A stretch of DNA of 64,000 nt from Rhodococcus jostii NBRC 16295 (lineage in GTDB: Bacteria > Actinomycetota > Actinomycetes > Mycobacteriales > Mycobacteriaceae): positions 62,001 to 126,000 of the forward strand of contig NZ_BCWY01000014.1 of assembly GCF_001894825.1 (NCBI RefSeq), read 5' to 3'. Numbering within the stretch: the stretch's first letter is position 1; every line of letters begins with the position of its first letter. Position numbers and translations under genes: made by a program. Below the pieces are notes generated by a model that saw only the letters and a program-made list of their open reading frames with translations, made no database searches and was not told the DNA's origin. Below are positions 16,768-25,661 of the stretch, piece by piece.

Positions 16768-17970
16768 GTGAGCACTGAACGTCCTACCGCCGACCGGCTG
16801 ACCGCAGTGGCCACCGGAGTGGACCTGCCACGACATGCGCGGCTCCTCAGCCGGGTGCACGACGCCGTGTTGTCCGGTCAGCAGCCGCCGGCGTTGCCGC
16901 GGGACGTGGTGGCGCGGTCGTGGTCCCGTCTGCAGGCGGGCGGGGTGAGCCCGGACCACTGCGCGGACGTGGAACCGGCCGATTACTCCGAGGTCGAGGC
17001 GCGCCGCACCCGCACGGCCCTGCGCACGGTGCTCCCGGAACTGCGCAACACACTGACGCAGGTCGCGGACGACGCGAATTTCATCGTGGTCATCGCCGAC
17101 GCCGACGGTGTCCTGTTGTGGCGGGAAGGGTCCCGCGGGGTTCGGAAAGCGGCCGACGCCCTGGGTTTCACGGAGGGGGCACGCTGGGCGGAGCAGGCAG
17201 TCGGTACCAACGCGATCGGCACGGCGCTGATCGAAGATGCTGCGGTGCAGCTGTTCTCGGCCGAGCATTATGCGCCTTCGCATCACGGCTGGTCGTGTAC
17301 CGGGTCGCCGGTGCACGATCCCCGGACCGGCGAGATCCTCGGGGTCGTCGACATCAGCGGGTCGGCGATGTCGATCCACCCGACCACGGTGGCGCTCGTC
17401 CGCACCGCGGTGCGCCTGGCCGAGGCCACGCTGTGGCGTGAGCACGCGGCGCAACTGGACAAACTGCGTGGGCGGGCGGCGCCGTTGCTCGCGTCGGCGG
17501 GCGGACCTGCTCTGGTCGTCGACAAGCACGGCTGGGTTGCGGAGGCGAGCGGAATCGCGGCGCCCGAGCGCGTCGCGCCGCCGAGCCTCGACAAGCCGCT
17601 GCTCGTCCCGGGGCTCGGGCTGTGTGTGCCCGAACCGCTCGGCGACGGCTGGCTGGTGCGCCGAAAGGTCGAGGGAGCGGCCATCGAACTGGAACTCGAC
17701 CTCGGGGACACCCCGCACGTGACGGTCCGGGGCGACGTCAACTGGACGCGGGCCCTCTCTCCGCGGCATGCTCAGATCCTGCGGGTGCTGTCGGTGGCGG
17801 GGCCTGCGGGCGTCGACGCCGGCTCGCTCAGCGAATCACTGTTCGGGGACCGGGATCATGTGGTGGCGGTCCGCGCCGAGATATCGCGTCTGCGCAAGAG
17901 TCTCGGCGCGGTCCTGAGCACCCAGCCCTACCGGTTCGCGCCCGGTGTGACGGTCCGGCTCGTCGGGTAG
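16768..17970 (+). CDS. GAF-domain transcriptional regulator
   Basis: A 400-residue regulator built like the sensor half of AcoR-type activators. A helical N-terminus has a conserved SWSRLQAGGVSPDH motif. A GAF domain follows (about 75-215: VIADADGVLLWREGS, GTNAIGTALIEDAAVQLFSAEHY, GEILGVVDISG), then a linker. The C-terminal DNA-binding region (about 325-400: LSPRHAQILRVLS, EISRLRKSLG) looks like a winged helix. No sigma-54 AAA+ domain is present. The GTG start at 16768 is favoured over the open frame upstream because of the leaderless -10 spacing. It is convergent with the flavoprotein dehydrogenase gene 6 bp away, which it might regulate. Confidence 0.75.
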   Translation: MSTERPTADRLTAVATGVDLPRHARLLSRVHDAVLSGQQPPALPRDVVARSWSRLQAGGVSPDHCADVEPADYSEVEARRTRTALRTVLPELRNTLTQVADDANFIVVIADADGVLLWREGSRGVRKAADALGFTEGARWAEQAVGTNAIGTALIEDAAVQLFSAEHYAPSHHGWSCTGSPVHDPRTGEILGVVDISGSAMSIHPTTVALVRTAVRLAEATLWREHAAQLDKLRGRAAPLLASAGGPALVVDKHGWVAEASGIAAPERVAPPSLDKPLLVPGLGLCVPEPLGDGWLVRRKVEGAAIELELDLGDTPHVTVRGDVNWTRALSPRHAQILRVLSVAGPAGVDAGSLSESLFGDRDHVVAVRAEISRLRKSLGAVLSTQPYRFAPGVTVRLVG

Positions 17971-17976
17971 TCCCGG

Positions 17977-19449
17977 TCAGGCCTGCTTCGCGGCACTGAT
18001 GCCGGCGCGGCGGCCGTAGAAGCTGCCGTCGCCGAGGGACGTGCCGCTGGCGTAGCCGCCCGCGCAGACACCCGACGTGCAGCGCCCCGCCGCGAAGAGG
18101 CCGGGGATCGGTTCGCCGGACACGTGCAGCACTTCGGAATCGATGGTGGTGCGCAGGCCACCGAGAGTGAAGCCGAGGGTGAAGCCGCGCAGGTCGAGGG
18201 CCGCGACGGGTGAGCCGATCGGCTTCACCCACTCGGACTTCTTGTGCAGCAGCGGGTCCGCGCCCTCGGCCGCGTGCTTGTTGTACACCTCGACGGTCGA
18301 CTGAAGCGCACCGGCGGGCAGTCCCATGTCGGACTCGAGTTCCTCGACGGTCTCGGCCACCCATTTCGGCTGCACCCGCAGGAACGGGGTGGCCGTGGTG
18401 GCGGCCGCCCCCTCCTCGTACGCTGCTTCGTCGATGACGAGGAACGCCTGGTTGTCCTGGTGGAACAGCGTCATCTGGCCGATCCGCCCGGAGTACGTGT
18501 CTTCCGGAACGTAGCGCTGGCCCCGCCCGTTGACGAGGATTCCGCGCACGATCAGCTGGGGATCGCAGACGAAGGCCACCTCCGTGGCGTCCATGTGCGC
18601 GAGGTCGGCGCCGAGCGCCTGCGCCATGAGGATCGACCGGCCGTCGTGCTCCTCGATCGCGGCGCCGGGCCGGCCGATGAGTCGCGGCGCATGGGCCTGG
18701 ATCATCGTGTCGTTGTACGCGAAGCTGCCGGTGGCGAGGACGACGCCCCGGCGCGCCCGGACGACCACCTCCTTGCCGTACTGCTTGGCGAGGATCCCGA
18801 CGACGCGCCCCGTGTCGTCGGTGATCAGCGTCTGGACCCGCATGTCGTATTCGGCTCGGACACCGAGCTTTTCGGCGGTCTCGACGAGCGGCTTCATGAG
18901 CATGTAGCCGCCGCCCTTCTCGCCGGTCCTCTTGCCGTCCATCTGCGGGACGTGCCCGCGGGGGGCGGGAGTGGCGATCTCGTTGAAGGGGGCCGCGTTC
19001 TCGCCGCCGGAGTACATGAGGCCGTCGTCGAACGGCGGCTCCCAGCCGGGTTCGGCCCAGAAGCTCTCCTTGAACGGAACGCCGCAGTCGACGAGCCAGT
19101 TGTAGTGCTCGACGCTGCCCTCGCAGTAGTCGGTGATCTTCTCCTCGTCGGCACCCGGGCCCAGCGCCGCCATCATGAACGTCTTCATGTTCTCGGGGGT
19201 GTCCTCGAAGCCGCACGCCTTCTGCAGGGGCGTGCCACCGCCGAGGTAGATGAATCCGCCCGCGAGTGCGGCGGCGCCGCCCCACCCGCTGGTGCGCTCG
19301 AGGACCAGGACGTCGGCGCCGGCTCGCGCCGCCTCGATGGCGGCGGACACACCGGCGATGCCGTAGCCGGCGACCACGACATCGGCCTCGTAGTCCCACT
19401 CGGCTACTTCTGCTGCGGACCGGGGGCGGATCGGTGTGGCATCGGCCAT
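17977..19449 (-). CDS. FAD-dependent dehydrogenase (fumarate reductase / 3-ketosteroid dehydrogenase family)
   Basis: A 490-residue flavoprotein. The Rossmann FAD motif is VVVAGYGIAGVSAAIEAARAG with Glu in LVLERTSGWGG. A glycine-rich second FAD segment is GVVLATGSFAYN, and the C-terminal FAD contact is GLFAAGRCTSG. Family members include fumarate reductase, flavocytochrome c and 3-ketosteroid 1- and 4(5-alpha)-dehydrogenases. A 14-bp site at 19506-19519, 57 bp upstream, matches the KstR consensus exactly, so a role in steroid ring oxidation is likely. Which double bond it introduces cannot be told. No signal peptide is visible. Confidence 0.82.
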   Translation of the reverse strand: MADATPIRPRSAAEVAEWDYEADVVVAGYGIAGVSAAIEAARAGADVLVLERTSGWGGAAALAGGFIYLGGGTPLQKACGFEDTPENMKTFMMAALGPGADEEKITDYCEGSVEHYNWLVDCGVPFKESFWAEPGWEPPFDDGLMYSGGENAAPFNEIATPAPRGHVPQMDGKRTGEKGGGYMLMKPLVETAEKLGVRAEYDMRVQTLITDDTGRVVGILAKQYGKEVVVRARRGVVLATGSFAYNDTMIQAHAPRLIGRPGAAIEEHDGRSILMAQALGADLAHMDATEVAFVCDPQLIVRGILVNGRGQRYVPEDTYSGRIGQMTLFHQDNQAFLVIDEAAYEEGAAATTATPFLRVQPKWVAETVEELESDMGLPAGALQSTVEVYNKHAAEGADPLLHKKSEWVKPIGSPVAALDLRGFTLGFTLGGLRTTIDSEVLHVSGEPIPGLFAAGRCTSGVCAGGYASGTSLGDGSFYGRRAGISAAKQA

Positions 19450-19505
19450 GGGGAATGTCCTCTCGGGCGGTCACAGGCGCAGTGTGACGTGGGTAACTCC
19501 CAGAC

Positions 19506-19519
19506 TGTAACCTGTTACA
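19506..19519. promoter_or_regulatory. KstR-type operator (cholesterol regulon)
   Basis: TGTAACCTGTTACA fits the published KstR motif TNNAACNNGTTNNA at every fixed position and is itself a palindrome apart from its two central bases. It lies 57 bp upstream of the flavoprotein dehydrogenase start, where a repressor would be expected. KstR (TetR family) represses the upper cholesterol pathway in mycobacteria and rhodococci; the regulator gene is not in this window. Confidence 0.7.
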
Positions 19520-19584
19520 AAACGGTGCCCGGAGCATCTCCCAGTCAGTGGGACGTCGTTTCCGGGAGGGCCGTGGGTGCCCGA

Positions 19585-19989
19585 TTACTCCCGCAGGTCC
19601 GTGACGCCGGTGAGTTCGTAGTGCAGCGTCTTCGTGCGTAGCAGCCGGTGCGCGAGATGAACCCCGATCCGTTGCACCACGGGGAATCTCTTGTCGATCA
19701 GGGCACCGGCGGCCTGTGCCTCCGGGCCGGACAGCAGTCGCGCCCGGGCCTTCGCCTGCACACCCGTCGGCTTGCCCGCCCACGTGCACGGACGGATGCG
19801 GACCTCGGGAAAGTTGCGCAGCCGCTTGTTCTTGGACGCCCGGCCCGGGGTGCGGAAGTACGCCCGATCGCCGTCCACGACGAGGTTGACCGGAGTGTCC
19901 ACCCACGAGCCGTCACGCTTGCGCGTCTGCAGTTGCACGACCTTCTCCGCGGCGAAGCGCGGCAACGCCGGTGATCCCTGGTCCGTCAT
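19585..19989 (-). CDS. PPOX-class F420-dependent oxidoreductase
   Basis: A 134-residue split-barrel flavin/deazaflavin-binding protein of the pyridoxamine-phosphate-oxidase-like superfamily. It resembles actinobacterial F420H2-dependent members: LQTRKRDGSWVDTPVNLVVDG, then AYFRTPGRASKNKRLRNFP and the VRIRPCTWAGKPTG strand pair. The substrate is unknown. It lies between the KstR-controlled flavoprotein gene and egtE, all on the minus strand, with gaps of 135 and 40 bp; there is no evidence that they are co-transcribed. Confidence 0.8.
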   Translation of the reverse strand: MTDQGSPALPRFAAEKVVQLQTRKRDGSWVDTPVNLVVDGDRAYFRTPGRASKNKRLRNFPEVRIRPCTWAGKPTGVQAKARARLLSGPEAQAAGALIDKRFPVVQRIGVHLAHRLLRTKTLHYELTGVTDLRE

Positions 19990-20029
19990 GGCGCAGTCCT
20001 GGTGCTCGGGGGATTTCCAGCGTACTGCG

Positions 20030-21205
20030 CTACCTCGCGAGTGTCCGCACCTCGGCGAGGAACCGGTCTAGGTCGTCCGGGGAGCAGAAGTAGTGCGGCG
20101 ACGCCCGCACCACGGCGTCCAGTCCGCGGGCGCTCATGTCCAGCAGGGTCGATCCGCGCAGACTGGCGGTGACGGTGACGTCGCTGGCGGCCAGGCGTTT
20201 CCGGACGTCGCCGGGATCGAGGCCGTCGACGGTGAACGACACGATTCCGCAGCGGCGGGCTCCGAGGTCGCGGACGGTGACGCCGGGGATTGCGGTGAGC
20301 CCCGAGCGGAGGTGCTCGGCCCCGTTCAGGACGGCCGCCTCGACTTCGTCCACGCCGAGTTCGAGGAGATAGTCGGCCGCGACACCGAGTCCGAGGCGCG
20401 CGGCGACGTCGCATTCCCAGAACTCGAACCGGCTCGCGTCGGTCGCGAGCCGGTACGCGTCGGCCGCGGTCCACTGGGCGCTGTGCAGGTCGAGGGCGGC
20501 TGGCTCGAGGGTTGCGGCCAGCTCCGGCCGGACGTACAGGAAGCCGGTGCCCCGCGGCGCGCGGAGCCACTTGCGGCCGGTGGCGGAGAGGGCGTCGACG
20601 CCCAGCTCTCCCACGTCGAGGGCGATCTGACCCACGGACTGGCACGCGTCGAGTAGCACCAGCGCCCCGTGCGCGTGTGCCAGCTCCGTCACCTCGCGGA
20701 CCGGGTTGACCAGACCGCCGTTGGTGGGCACGTGCACGAGGGACACGAGGCGGACCCGGTCGTCGAGGAGTGTCGCGAGCGCGGCGACGTCGATCTGCCC
20801 CGCGGGGTCGCTGGGGATCACGTCGACCGTCGCGCCCACGGCCCGGGCGCGCTGCAGGACGGCGATCGCGTTACTGGCGTACTCGACCTCCGAGATCAGC
20901 ACCCGGTCGCCGGACCGGAGTGGGACGGCGTGGAAGAAGTCGTTCCAGGCGGTGGTGGCGCTGTCGACGAGCGCGATGCTGTCGGCGCCCGCCCCGATCA
21001 GCCGGCCGAGGGACGACTTCACGGCCGCGAGGTCCTCGGCCCGTTCGGCGGCCGCGACGTAACCGCCGACGTCGGCCTCCCGGTGCAAGTGCGCGAACAC
21101 GGCATCGAGGACCGGGGTCGGTGCGAGCGAGGAGCCCGCGCTGTCCAGGAACACCTTGTCGAGGCAGCCCGGGGTGTCCCGTCGCGCCTGCTCGAGGTCG
21201 AGCAT
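20030..21205 (-). CDS. egtE: Ergothioneine biosynthesis PLP-dependent C-S lyase EgtE
   Basis: A 391-residue class-V aminotransferase-fold PLP enzyme. The PLP Lys lies in SATGRKWLRAPRGTGFLYV, and the preceding strand is VLLDACQSVGQ with the cofactor Asp. EgtE cleaves the hercynylcysteine sulfoxide C-S bond to give ergothioneine. It diverges from egtABCD across a 146-bp promoter region, and this gene context makes the assignment firm despite the many class-V relatives. The ATG at 21205 has GGAGG nine bases upstream. Confidence 0.88.
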   Translation of the reverse strand: MLDLEQARRDTPGCLDKVFLDSAGSSLAPTPVLDAVFAHLHREADVGGYVAAAERAEDLAAVKSSLGRLIGAGADSIALVDSATTAWNDFFHAVPLRSGDRVLISEVEYASNAIAVLQRARAVGATVDVIPSDPAGQIDVAALATLLDDRVRLVSLVHVPTNGGLVNPVREVTELAHAHGALVLLDACQSVGQIALDVGELGVDALSATGRKWLRAPRGTGFLYVRPELAATLEPAALDLHSAQWTAADAYRLATDASRFEFWECDVAARLGLGVAADYLLELGVDEVEAAVLNGAEHLRSGLTAIPGVTVRDLGARRCGIVSFTVDGLDPGDVRKRLAASDVTVTASLRGSTLLDMSARGLDAVVRASPHYFCSPDDLDRFLAEVRTLAR

Positions 21206-21351
21206 GTCCGATACCTCCGATTTCGCAGTGACTGGACTCGAACGTACCTGTGAAGGTTCCTCGAAAAGTATGCCGATGGGGCGTGCATCGACGGCCGAGG
21301 CGCTCTAATGTCGATAACGACGTTCAGGCGGCGCCCGAAGGGGAGGGTCGA

Positions 21352-22566
21352 ATGGCTACTGCAGTTCAGTCCGTCGAAGCAACGTGTCTCACGTCGCGGC
21401 CGGCGGCGGAGGCGTACCTGGGTGGTGTGTGCTTCAAACTGGGGCCACCCCAGCTGATCGGCGCGGAATTGGAGTGGCTGACCGCGCAACCGCCGGAACA
21501 CATGCGCCCCGATCTCGCCGCTCTCGCCGAAGCTCTCGGGCCGCACACTCCCCGAACCATCGATCCCTCTTCCCCAGCTCAGCCCCTTCCCGGTGGCAGC
21601 GCCGTCACGGTCGAACCCGGCGGACAGATCGAACTGTCCAGCGCTCCTTACCGCTCCGCACGCGAATTGTGCGACTATCTCGCCGCCGATCAGGCGGTTC
21701 TCGCGGACCTCTTGTCGTCCCGCTCGATCTTCATGTCTTCCGAGGCCGCGGACACGCGCAGGCCCGCGCAACGAGTCCTCCAGTCGCCGCGATACTGCGC
21801 CATGGAATCCCGCTTCGTCGGGATCGGGCCCTTCGGGAAGCTCATGATGTGCAATACCGCCGCAACGCAGATCAGTGTGGACGCCGGGACCGATCCGGCC
21901 GCGGTGGAGAAGCGCTGGAATCTGCTGCACGCCATCGGCCCCGCGTTGATCGCGGCGTTCGCGTGTTCGCCCCGGCTCCATGGGGTGCCCGACGGGCAGT
22001 GGGCGTCGCAGCGGATGCGCACGTGGCTCGAACTGGATTCGCCGCGCACCACCGGAACCCCGCACGCTGCCGACTATCCGGGCTGGGTGCTGGATGTGCC
22101 GCTGCTGTGCATCCGCAACGAGGGAACGGACTGGACGGCGCCCGACGGAGCGACGTTCGCGGACTGGGTCGACGGGGCGCTCGACGACGTGATCGGACGA
22201 CCGACGGCCGCGGACCTCGACTATCACCTCACCACCGTGTTCCCGCCCGTTCGCGCCGCCGGTCATCTGGAGGTGCGCTACCTCGACGCGCAACCCGGCG
22301 ATCAGTGGCGGGTGCCGATCGCGGCGATCGACGCGCTGCTGTCGGGTCCGGGGGCCATGGCCGAGGCCCTCGCCGCGGCGCTGCCCACCGCCGAACGCTG
22401 GCAGGACGCGGCGGAGTTCGGTCTGGCCGACCTCGAACTGCGTGCTGCGGCAACAGCTCTGCTGTCGCTGGCGGCGTCGTACTCGCCCGACCCCGAGTTC
22501 GTGAGACTGCTCGACACCGCCGCCGAACGATGTTGCCGGGGCCAGGCCCCGAGCGAGGAACGCTGA
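21352..22566 (+). CDS. egtA: Glutamate-cysteine ligase EgtA
   Basis: This enzyme makes gamma-glutamylcysteine, the sulfur donor for actinobacterial ergothioneine synthesis. The 404-residue protein has the GCS2-like signatures: LIGAELEWL near the N-terminus, VTVEPGGQIELSSAP, and MMCNTAATQISVDAG. The ATG at 21352 has GGGAGG just upstream; the frame extends to 21250, but that part is the promoter. It ends one base into egtB (TGATG), so translation is coupled. Confidence 0.93.
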   Translation: MATAVQSVEATCLTSRPAAEAYLGGVCFKLGPPQLIGAELEWLTAQPPEHMRPDLAALAEALGPHTPRTIDPSSPAQPLPGGSAVTVEPGGQIELSSAPYRSARELCDYLAADQAVLADLLSSRSIFMSSEAADTRRPAQRVLQSPRYCAMESRFVGIGPFGKLMMCNTAATQISVDAGTDPAAVEKRWNLLHAIGPALIAAFACSPRLHGVPDGQWASQRMRTWLELDSPRTTGTPHAADYPGWVLDVPLLCIRNEGTDWTAPDGATFADWVDGALDDVIGRPTAADLDYHLTTVFPPVRAAGHLEVRYLDAQPGDQWRVPIAAIDALLSGPGAMAEALAAALPTAERWQDAAEFGLADLELRAAATALLSLAASYSPDPEFVRLLDTAAERCCRGQAPSEER

Positions 22567-23870
22567 TGGGTACCCGCGAGAAGATCGAGACCGTGCTGAC
22601 CCGGGCGCGCGAGCGCACCGCCGGACTGACGGACTGTGTGGACGGGGAGGACCTCGTCGCGCAGCATTCCCCGTTGATGAGCCCGCTCGTGTGGGATCTC
22701 GCGCATATCGGCAATCAGGAAGAGTTGTGGCTCGTCCGCGACGTCGGCGGCCGCGAACCCGTCCGCCGGGACATCGACGAGTTGTACGACGCATTCAAGC
22801 ATTCGAGGAATTCCCGGCCCACGCTGCCGCTGCTGAATCCGGACGAGGCCAGGGCATACGTACGTACGGTTCGCGACAAGGCGTGGGACGTTCTCGACGG
22901 CAGCACCTTCCGGGGCCGGCCGCTCGAGGAGAACGGATTCGCGTTCGGCATGATCGCCCAGCACGAGCAGCAGCACGCCGAAACGATGCTCGCCACCCAC
23001 CAACTTCGTTCCGGCGCAGCAGTGCTGACCGCGGAGACCGCGCCGCGCATCGGTGGCGTGATCGCCGAGGACGAAGTGATCATTCCCGCCGGGGAGTTCA
23101 CGATGGGAACCTCGGACGATCCGTGGGCGCTCGACAACGAACGGTCCGCACATTCCGTCCACCTTCCCGCATTCGTCATCGACTCCGTCCCCGTGACCAA
23201 CGGCCGGTACCTCGAGTTCGTCGAGGACGGCGGCTACGCGCGTCCCGAACTGTGGAGTGAGCGGGGATGGGCACACCGCGTCGAGGCGGGGCTGGAGGCG
23301 CCCCAGTTCTGGGAGAACGACGGCTGCGGAACCTGGTGGCACCGAAGGTTCGGGGTCACCGAGCCGATCCACCTGCAGGAACCGGTGGTGCACGTCTGCT
23401 TCTTCGAAGCCGAGGCGTTCGCACGCTGGGACGGCAAGCGACTGCCGACGGAAGCCGAATGGGAGAAGACGGCACGATGGGATCCGTTCACGGGACGGTC
23501 GCGCCGATTCCCCTGGGGTGACGACGAACCCGACACGTCCCGAGCCAATCTCGGGCAGCGTCACCTCGGTCCCGCCGTGGTCGGGGCGTATCCGTCGGGC
23601 GCCTCCCCGCTCGGCGTCCACCAGCTGATCGGCGACGTGTGGGAGTGGACGTCATCGCCCCTCGAGCCCTACCCGCGTTTCGCGGCGTTCCCGTACCGCG
23701 AATACTCGGAGGTGTTCTACGGCGGCGACTACCGCGTGCTGCGCGGCGGTTCGTTCGGCACCGACCCGGTGGCGTGCCGGGGGACGTTCCGCAACTGGGA
23801 CCATCCGATCCGTCGGCAGATCTTCTCCGGATTCCGCTGTGCCCGGGACCTTCCGGGAGACGACTGCTGA
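22566..23870 (+). CDS. egtB: Hercynine oxygenase EgtB
   Basis: This non-haem iron sulfoxide synthase joins gamma-glutamylcysteine to hercynine using O2. The 434-residue protein has an N-terminal DinB-like bundle carrying the iron ligands His47 (LVWDLAHIGN), His133 and His137 (QHEQQHAETM), positions close to those in characterised EgtB. A C-terminal formylglycine-generating-enzyme-like lectin fold follows from about residue 165 (IPAGEFTMGTSDDPW, RLPTEAEWEK, VLRGGSFGTDP, FSGFRCARD). It lies between egtA (1-nt overlap) and egtC (1-bp gap). Confidence 0.96.
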   Translation: MGTREKIETVLTRARERTAGLTDCVDGEDLVAQHSPLMSPLVWDLAHIGNQEELWLVRDVGGREPVRRDIDELYDAFKHSRNSRPTLPLLNPDEARAYVRTVRDKAWDVLDGSTFRGRPLEENGFAFGMIAQHEQQHAETMLATHQLRSGAAVLTAETAPRIGGVIAEDEVIIPAGEFTMGTSDDPWALDNERSAHSVHLPAFVIDSVPVTNGRYLEFVEDGGYARPELWSERGWAHRVEAGLEAPQFWENDGCGTWWHRRFGVTEPIHLQEPVVHVCFFEAEAFARWDGKRLPTEAEWEKTARWDPFTGRSRRFPWGDDEPDTSRANLGQRHLGPAVVGAYPSGASPLGVHQLIGDVWEWTSSPLEPYPRFAAFPYREYSEVFYGGDYRVLRGGSFGTDPVACRGTFRNWDHPIRRQIFSGFRCARDLPGDDC

Positions 23871-23871
23871 G

Positions 23872-24618
23872 ATGTGCCGACACCTGGGTTATCTGGGACC
23901 GGAACACTCAGTGGGCGCCCTCGTCAGCCGCGGCGAGAACTCGCTGCTGCGCCAGTCGTACGCGCCGCGCGACATGCGGGGCGGCGGAACGATCAACGCC
24001 GACGGATTCGGCGTGGGGTGGTGGGGGCCGGACGGATTCTCCCGGTACCGCAGCGCTCAGCCGCTCTGGTCCGATCCCGTCGTGCGAGAGACGTTGCCGA
24101 ACATCCGCTCCGGGTCCGTGGTGGCCGCCGCGCGCTCGGCCACGGTCGGGATGCCCGTGCAGCACACGGCATGTGCGCCGTTCTCCGACGAGACCTGGGC
24201 GTTCAGCCACAACGGGGTGGTACGCGGATGGCCCGAGTCCCTCGGCAGGCTGGCCGCCGACCTGCCCGCCGCCGATCTCCTGCAGCTGGAGGCGCCGACC
24301 GACTCGGCCGCGTTGTGGCTGCTGCTGCGCCGTGCCCTCGGGGAGCAGGACCCGGAGAAGGCGATGAGCACACTCGTCCGTGCTGTCGATGCCGCCGCCC
24401 CGAACTCGCGATTGAATCTGCTGCTGGGCAATGGCAGTGAACTGTGGGCCACCACCTGGCACCACTCGCTGTCGGCGCTCGTCGACGACGAGCGGGCAAT
24501 CGTGATGTCGGAACCCTACGACGACGACCCGGCGTGGCAGTCGATTCCGGACCGTCACTTCGTCAGCGCTCGCCCCGGACACCTGATCGTCACCCCGCTC
24601 GAGATGGGAGCACAATGA
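23872..24618 (+). CDS. egtC: Gamma-glutamyl-hercynylcysteine sulfoxide hydrolase EgtC
   Basis: A class-II glutamine-amidotransferase-fold (Ntn) hydrolase that removes glutamate from the EgtB product. It begins Met-Cys (MCRHLGYLGP), so Cys2 becomes the N-terminal nucleophile; the chain continues with NADGFGVGWW and TWAFSHNGVVRGWP, as expected. The start at 23872 is fixed by this requirement, although the frame is open upstream. It has 248 residues and overlaps egtD by four bases (ATGA). Confidence 0.94.
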   Translation: MCRHLGYLGPEHSVGALVSRGENSLLRQSYAPRDMRGGGTINADGFGVGWWGPDGFSRYRSAQPLWSDPVVRETLPNIRSGSVVAAARSATVGMPVQHTACAPFSDETWAFSHNGVVRGWPESLGRLAADLPAADLLQLEAPTDSAALWLLLRRALGEQDPEKAMSTLVRAVDAAAPNSRLNLLLGNGSELWATTWHHSLSALVDDERAIVMSEPYDDDPAWQSIPDRHFVSARPGHLIVTPLEMGAQ

Positions 24619-25589
24619 CCACCACACCGACGCTCGAGGTGTACCTGCAGCCCGAACAGTTGAGGGCAGCTCTGCGCAAGGATGCCACCGTCGGGCTCAC
24701 GTCGAACCCGAAGTGGCTGCCTCCCAAGTACTTCTACGACGCTCGCGGAAGCGAGTTGTTCGAGGAGATCACGGCGTTACCCGAATACTTCCCGACGCGC
24801 ACGGAACGGGAACTGCTCCGGCGCTATTCGGGGGAGATCGCCGAGGTCGCGGCGCCGGAGATCCTCGTGGAACTCGGCTCCGGGTCGTCGGAGAAGACGC
24901 GGCTCCTGCTCGACGCGGGCACCCGGCACGGGACCCTCCATACGTACGTACCGCAGGACGTGTCGGTGTCGGCGCTCGAGGGTGCGGCCGAGCAGATCGG
25001 TGTGGAGTTCCCGAGTCTGACCGTTCGCGGTGTCGTCAGCGACTTCACGGAGTCGCTGCACCATCTGCCACGCGGCGGCCGCCGCACCATCGCGTTCCTC
25101 GGTGGCACGCTCGGCAACATGGTGCCCGCCGAGCGGGCGGAGTTCCTCTCCGGGATCGCCGACGTCCTCGAGTCGGGGGAGCATCTGCTCCTCGGCGTCG
25201 GACTGGTCACCGATCCCGCCGTCCTCGTACCTGCCTACGACGACGCGGCCGGGGTGACCGCCGAGTTCAACCTGAACGTGCTGCGGGTACTCAACACGCA
25301 GCTGGAGGCCGACTTCCCGCTGGACGAGTTCCGGCACGTCGCGCTGTGGGACGCCGACAACGAGTGGATCGAGATGCGCCTCGAAGCCGGGCGGGCGATG
25401 TCGGTCCGCGTGGGCGAATTGGATCTGGACGTCGAGTTCGCCGCAGGCGAGCAGCTACGGACGGAGATCTCGGCCAAGTTCACCCTCGACGGCATCCGAG
25501 GGGAGTTGGCGGAAGCGGGATTCGGCGTCGACCGCACCTGGAGCGATCCCGACGCGCGTTTCGCGCTGGTGTGCGCCGCGCGGAGCTGA
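24615..25589 (+). CDS. egtD: L-histidine N-alpha-methyltransferase EgtD
   Basis: This SAM-dependent enzyme trimethylates histidine to hercynine, the first committed ergothioneine step. The 324-residue length matches characterised EgtD. The SAM site ELGSGSSEKTRLLLDA and the FLGGTLGNMVP segment are clear, and the N-terminal PKWLPPKYFYDARGSELFEEI is the family hallmark. The ATG at 24615 overlaps the egtC stop. It is the last gene of egtABCD; the next gene starts 72 bp on with its own -10-like box. Confidence 0.96.
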   Translation: MTTTPTLEVYLQPEQLRAALRKDATVGLTSNPKWLPPKYFYDARGSELFEEITALPEYFPTRTERELLRRYSGEIAEVAAPEILVELGSGSSEKTRLLLDAGTRHGTLHTYVPQDVSVSALEGAAEQIGVEFPSLTVRGVVSDFTESLHHLPRGGRRTIAFLGGTLGNMVPAERAEFLSGIADVLESGEHLLLGVGLVTDPAVLVPAYDDAAGVTAEFNLNVLRVLNTQLEADFPLDEFRHVALWDADNEWIEMRLEAGRAMSVRVGELDLDVEFAAGEQLRTEISAKFTLDGIRGELAEAGFGVDRTWSDPDARFALVCAARS

Positions 25590-25621
25590 CCGACAAGATC
25601 AACTTCCGGCCCGAGCGCGCT

Positions 25622-25627
25622 TATAGT
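25622..25627 (+). promoter_or_regulatory. Candidate -10 box for the PQQ-type dehydrogenase gene
   Basis: TATAGT, a good -10 hexamer, lies 40 bp before the GTG start in the short gap after egtD, so the downstream gene need not depend on the egt promoter. Confidence 0.35.
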
Positions 25628-25661
25628 GACCGCTAGTGCGCAATCGACCCGAGGAGAACTT

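Noticed and set aside
21384..23870. 828-residue frame spanning egtA and egtB
   Set aside because: The part before 22566 is an out-of-frame shadow of egtA; EgtB begins at the coupled ATG.
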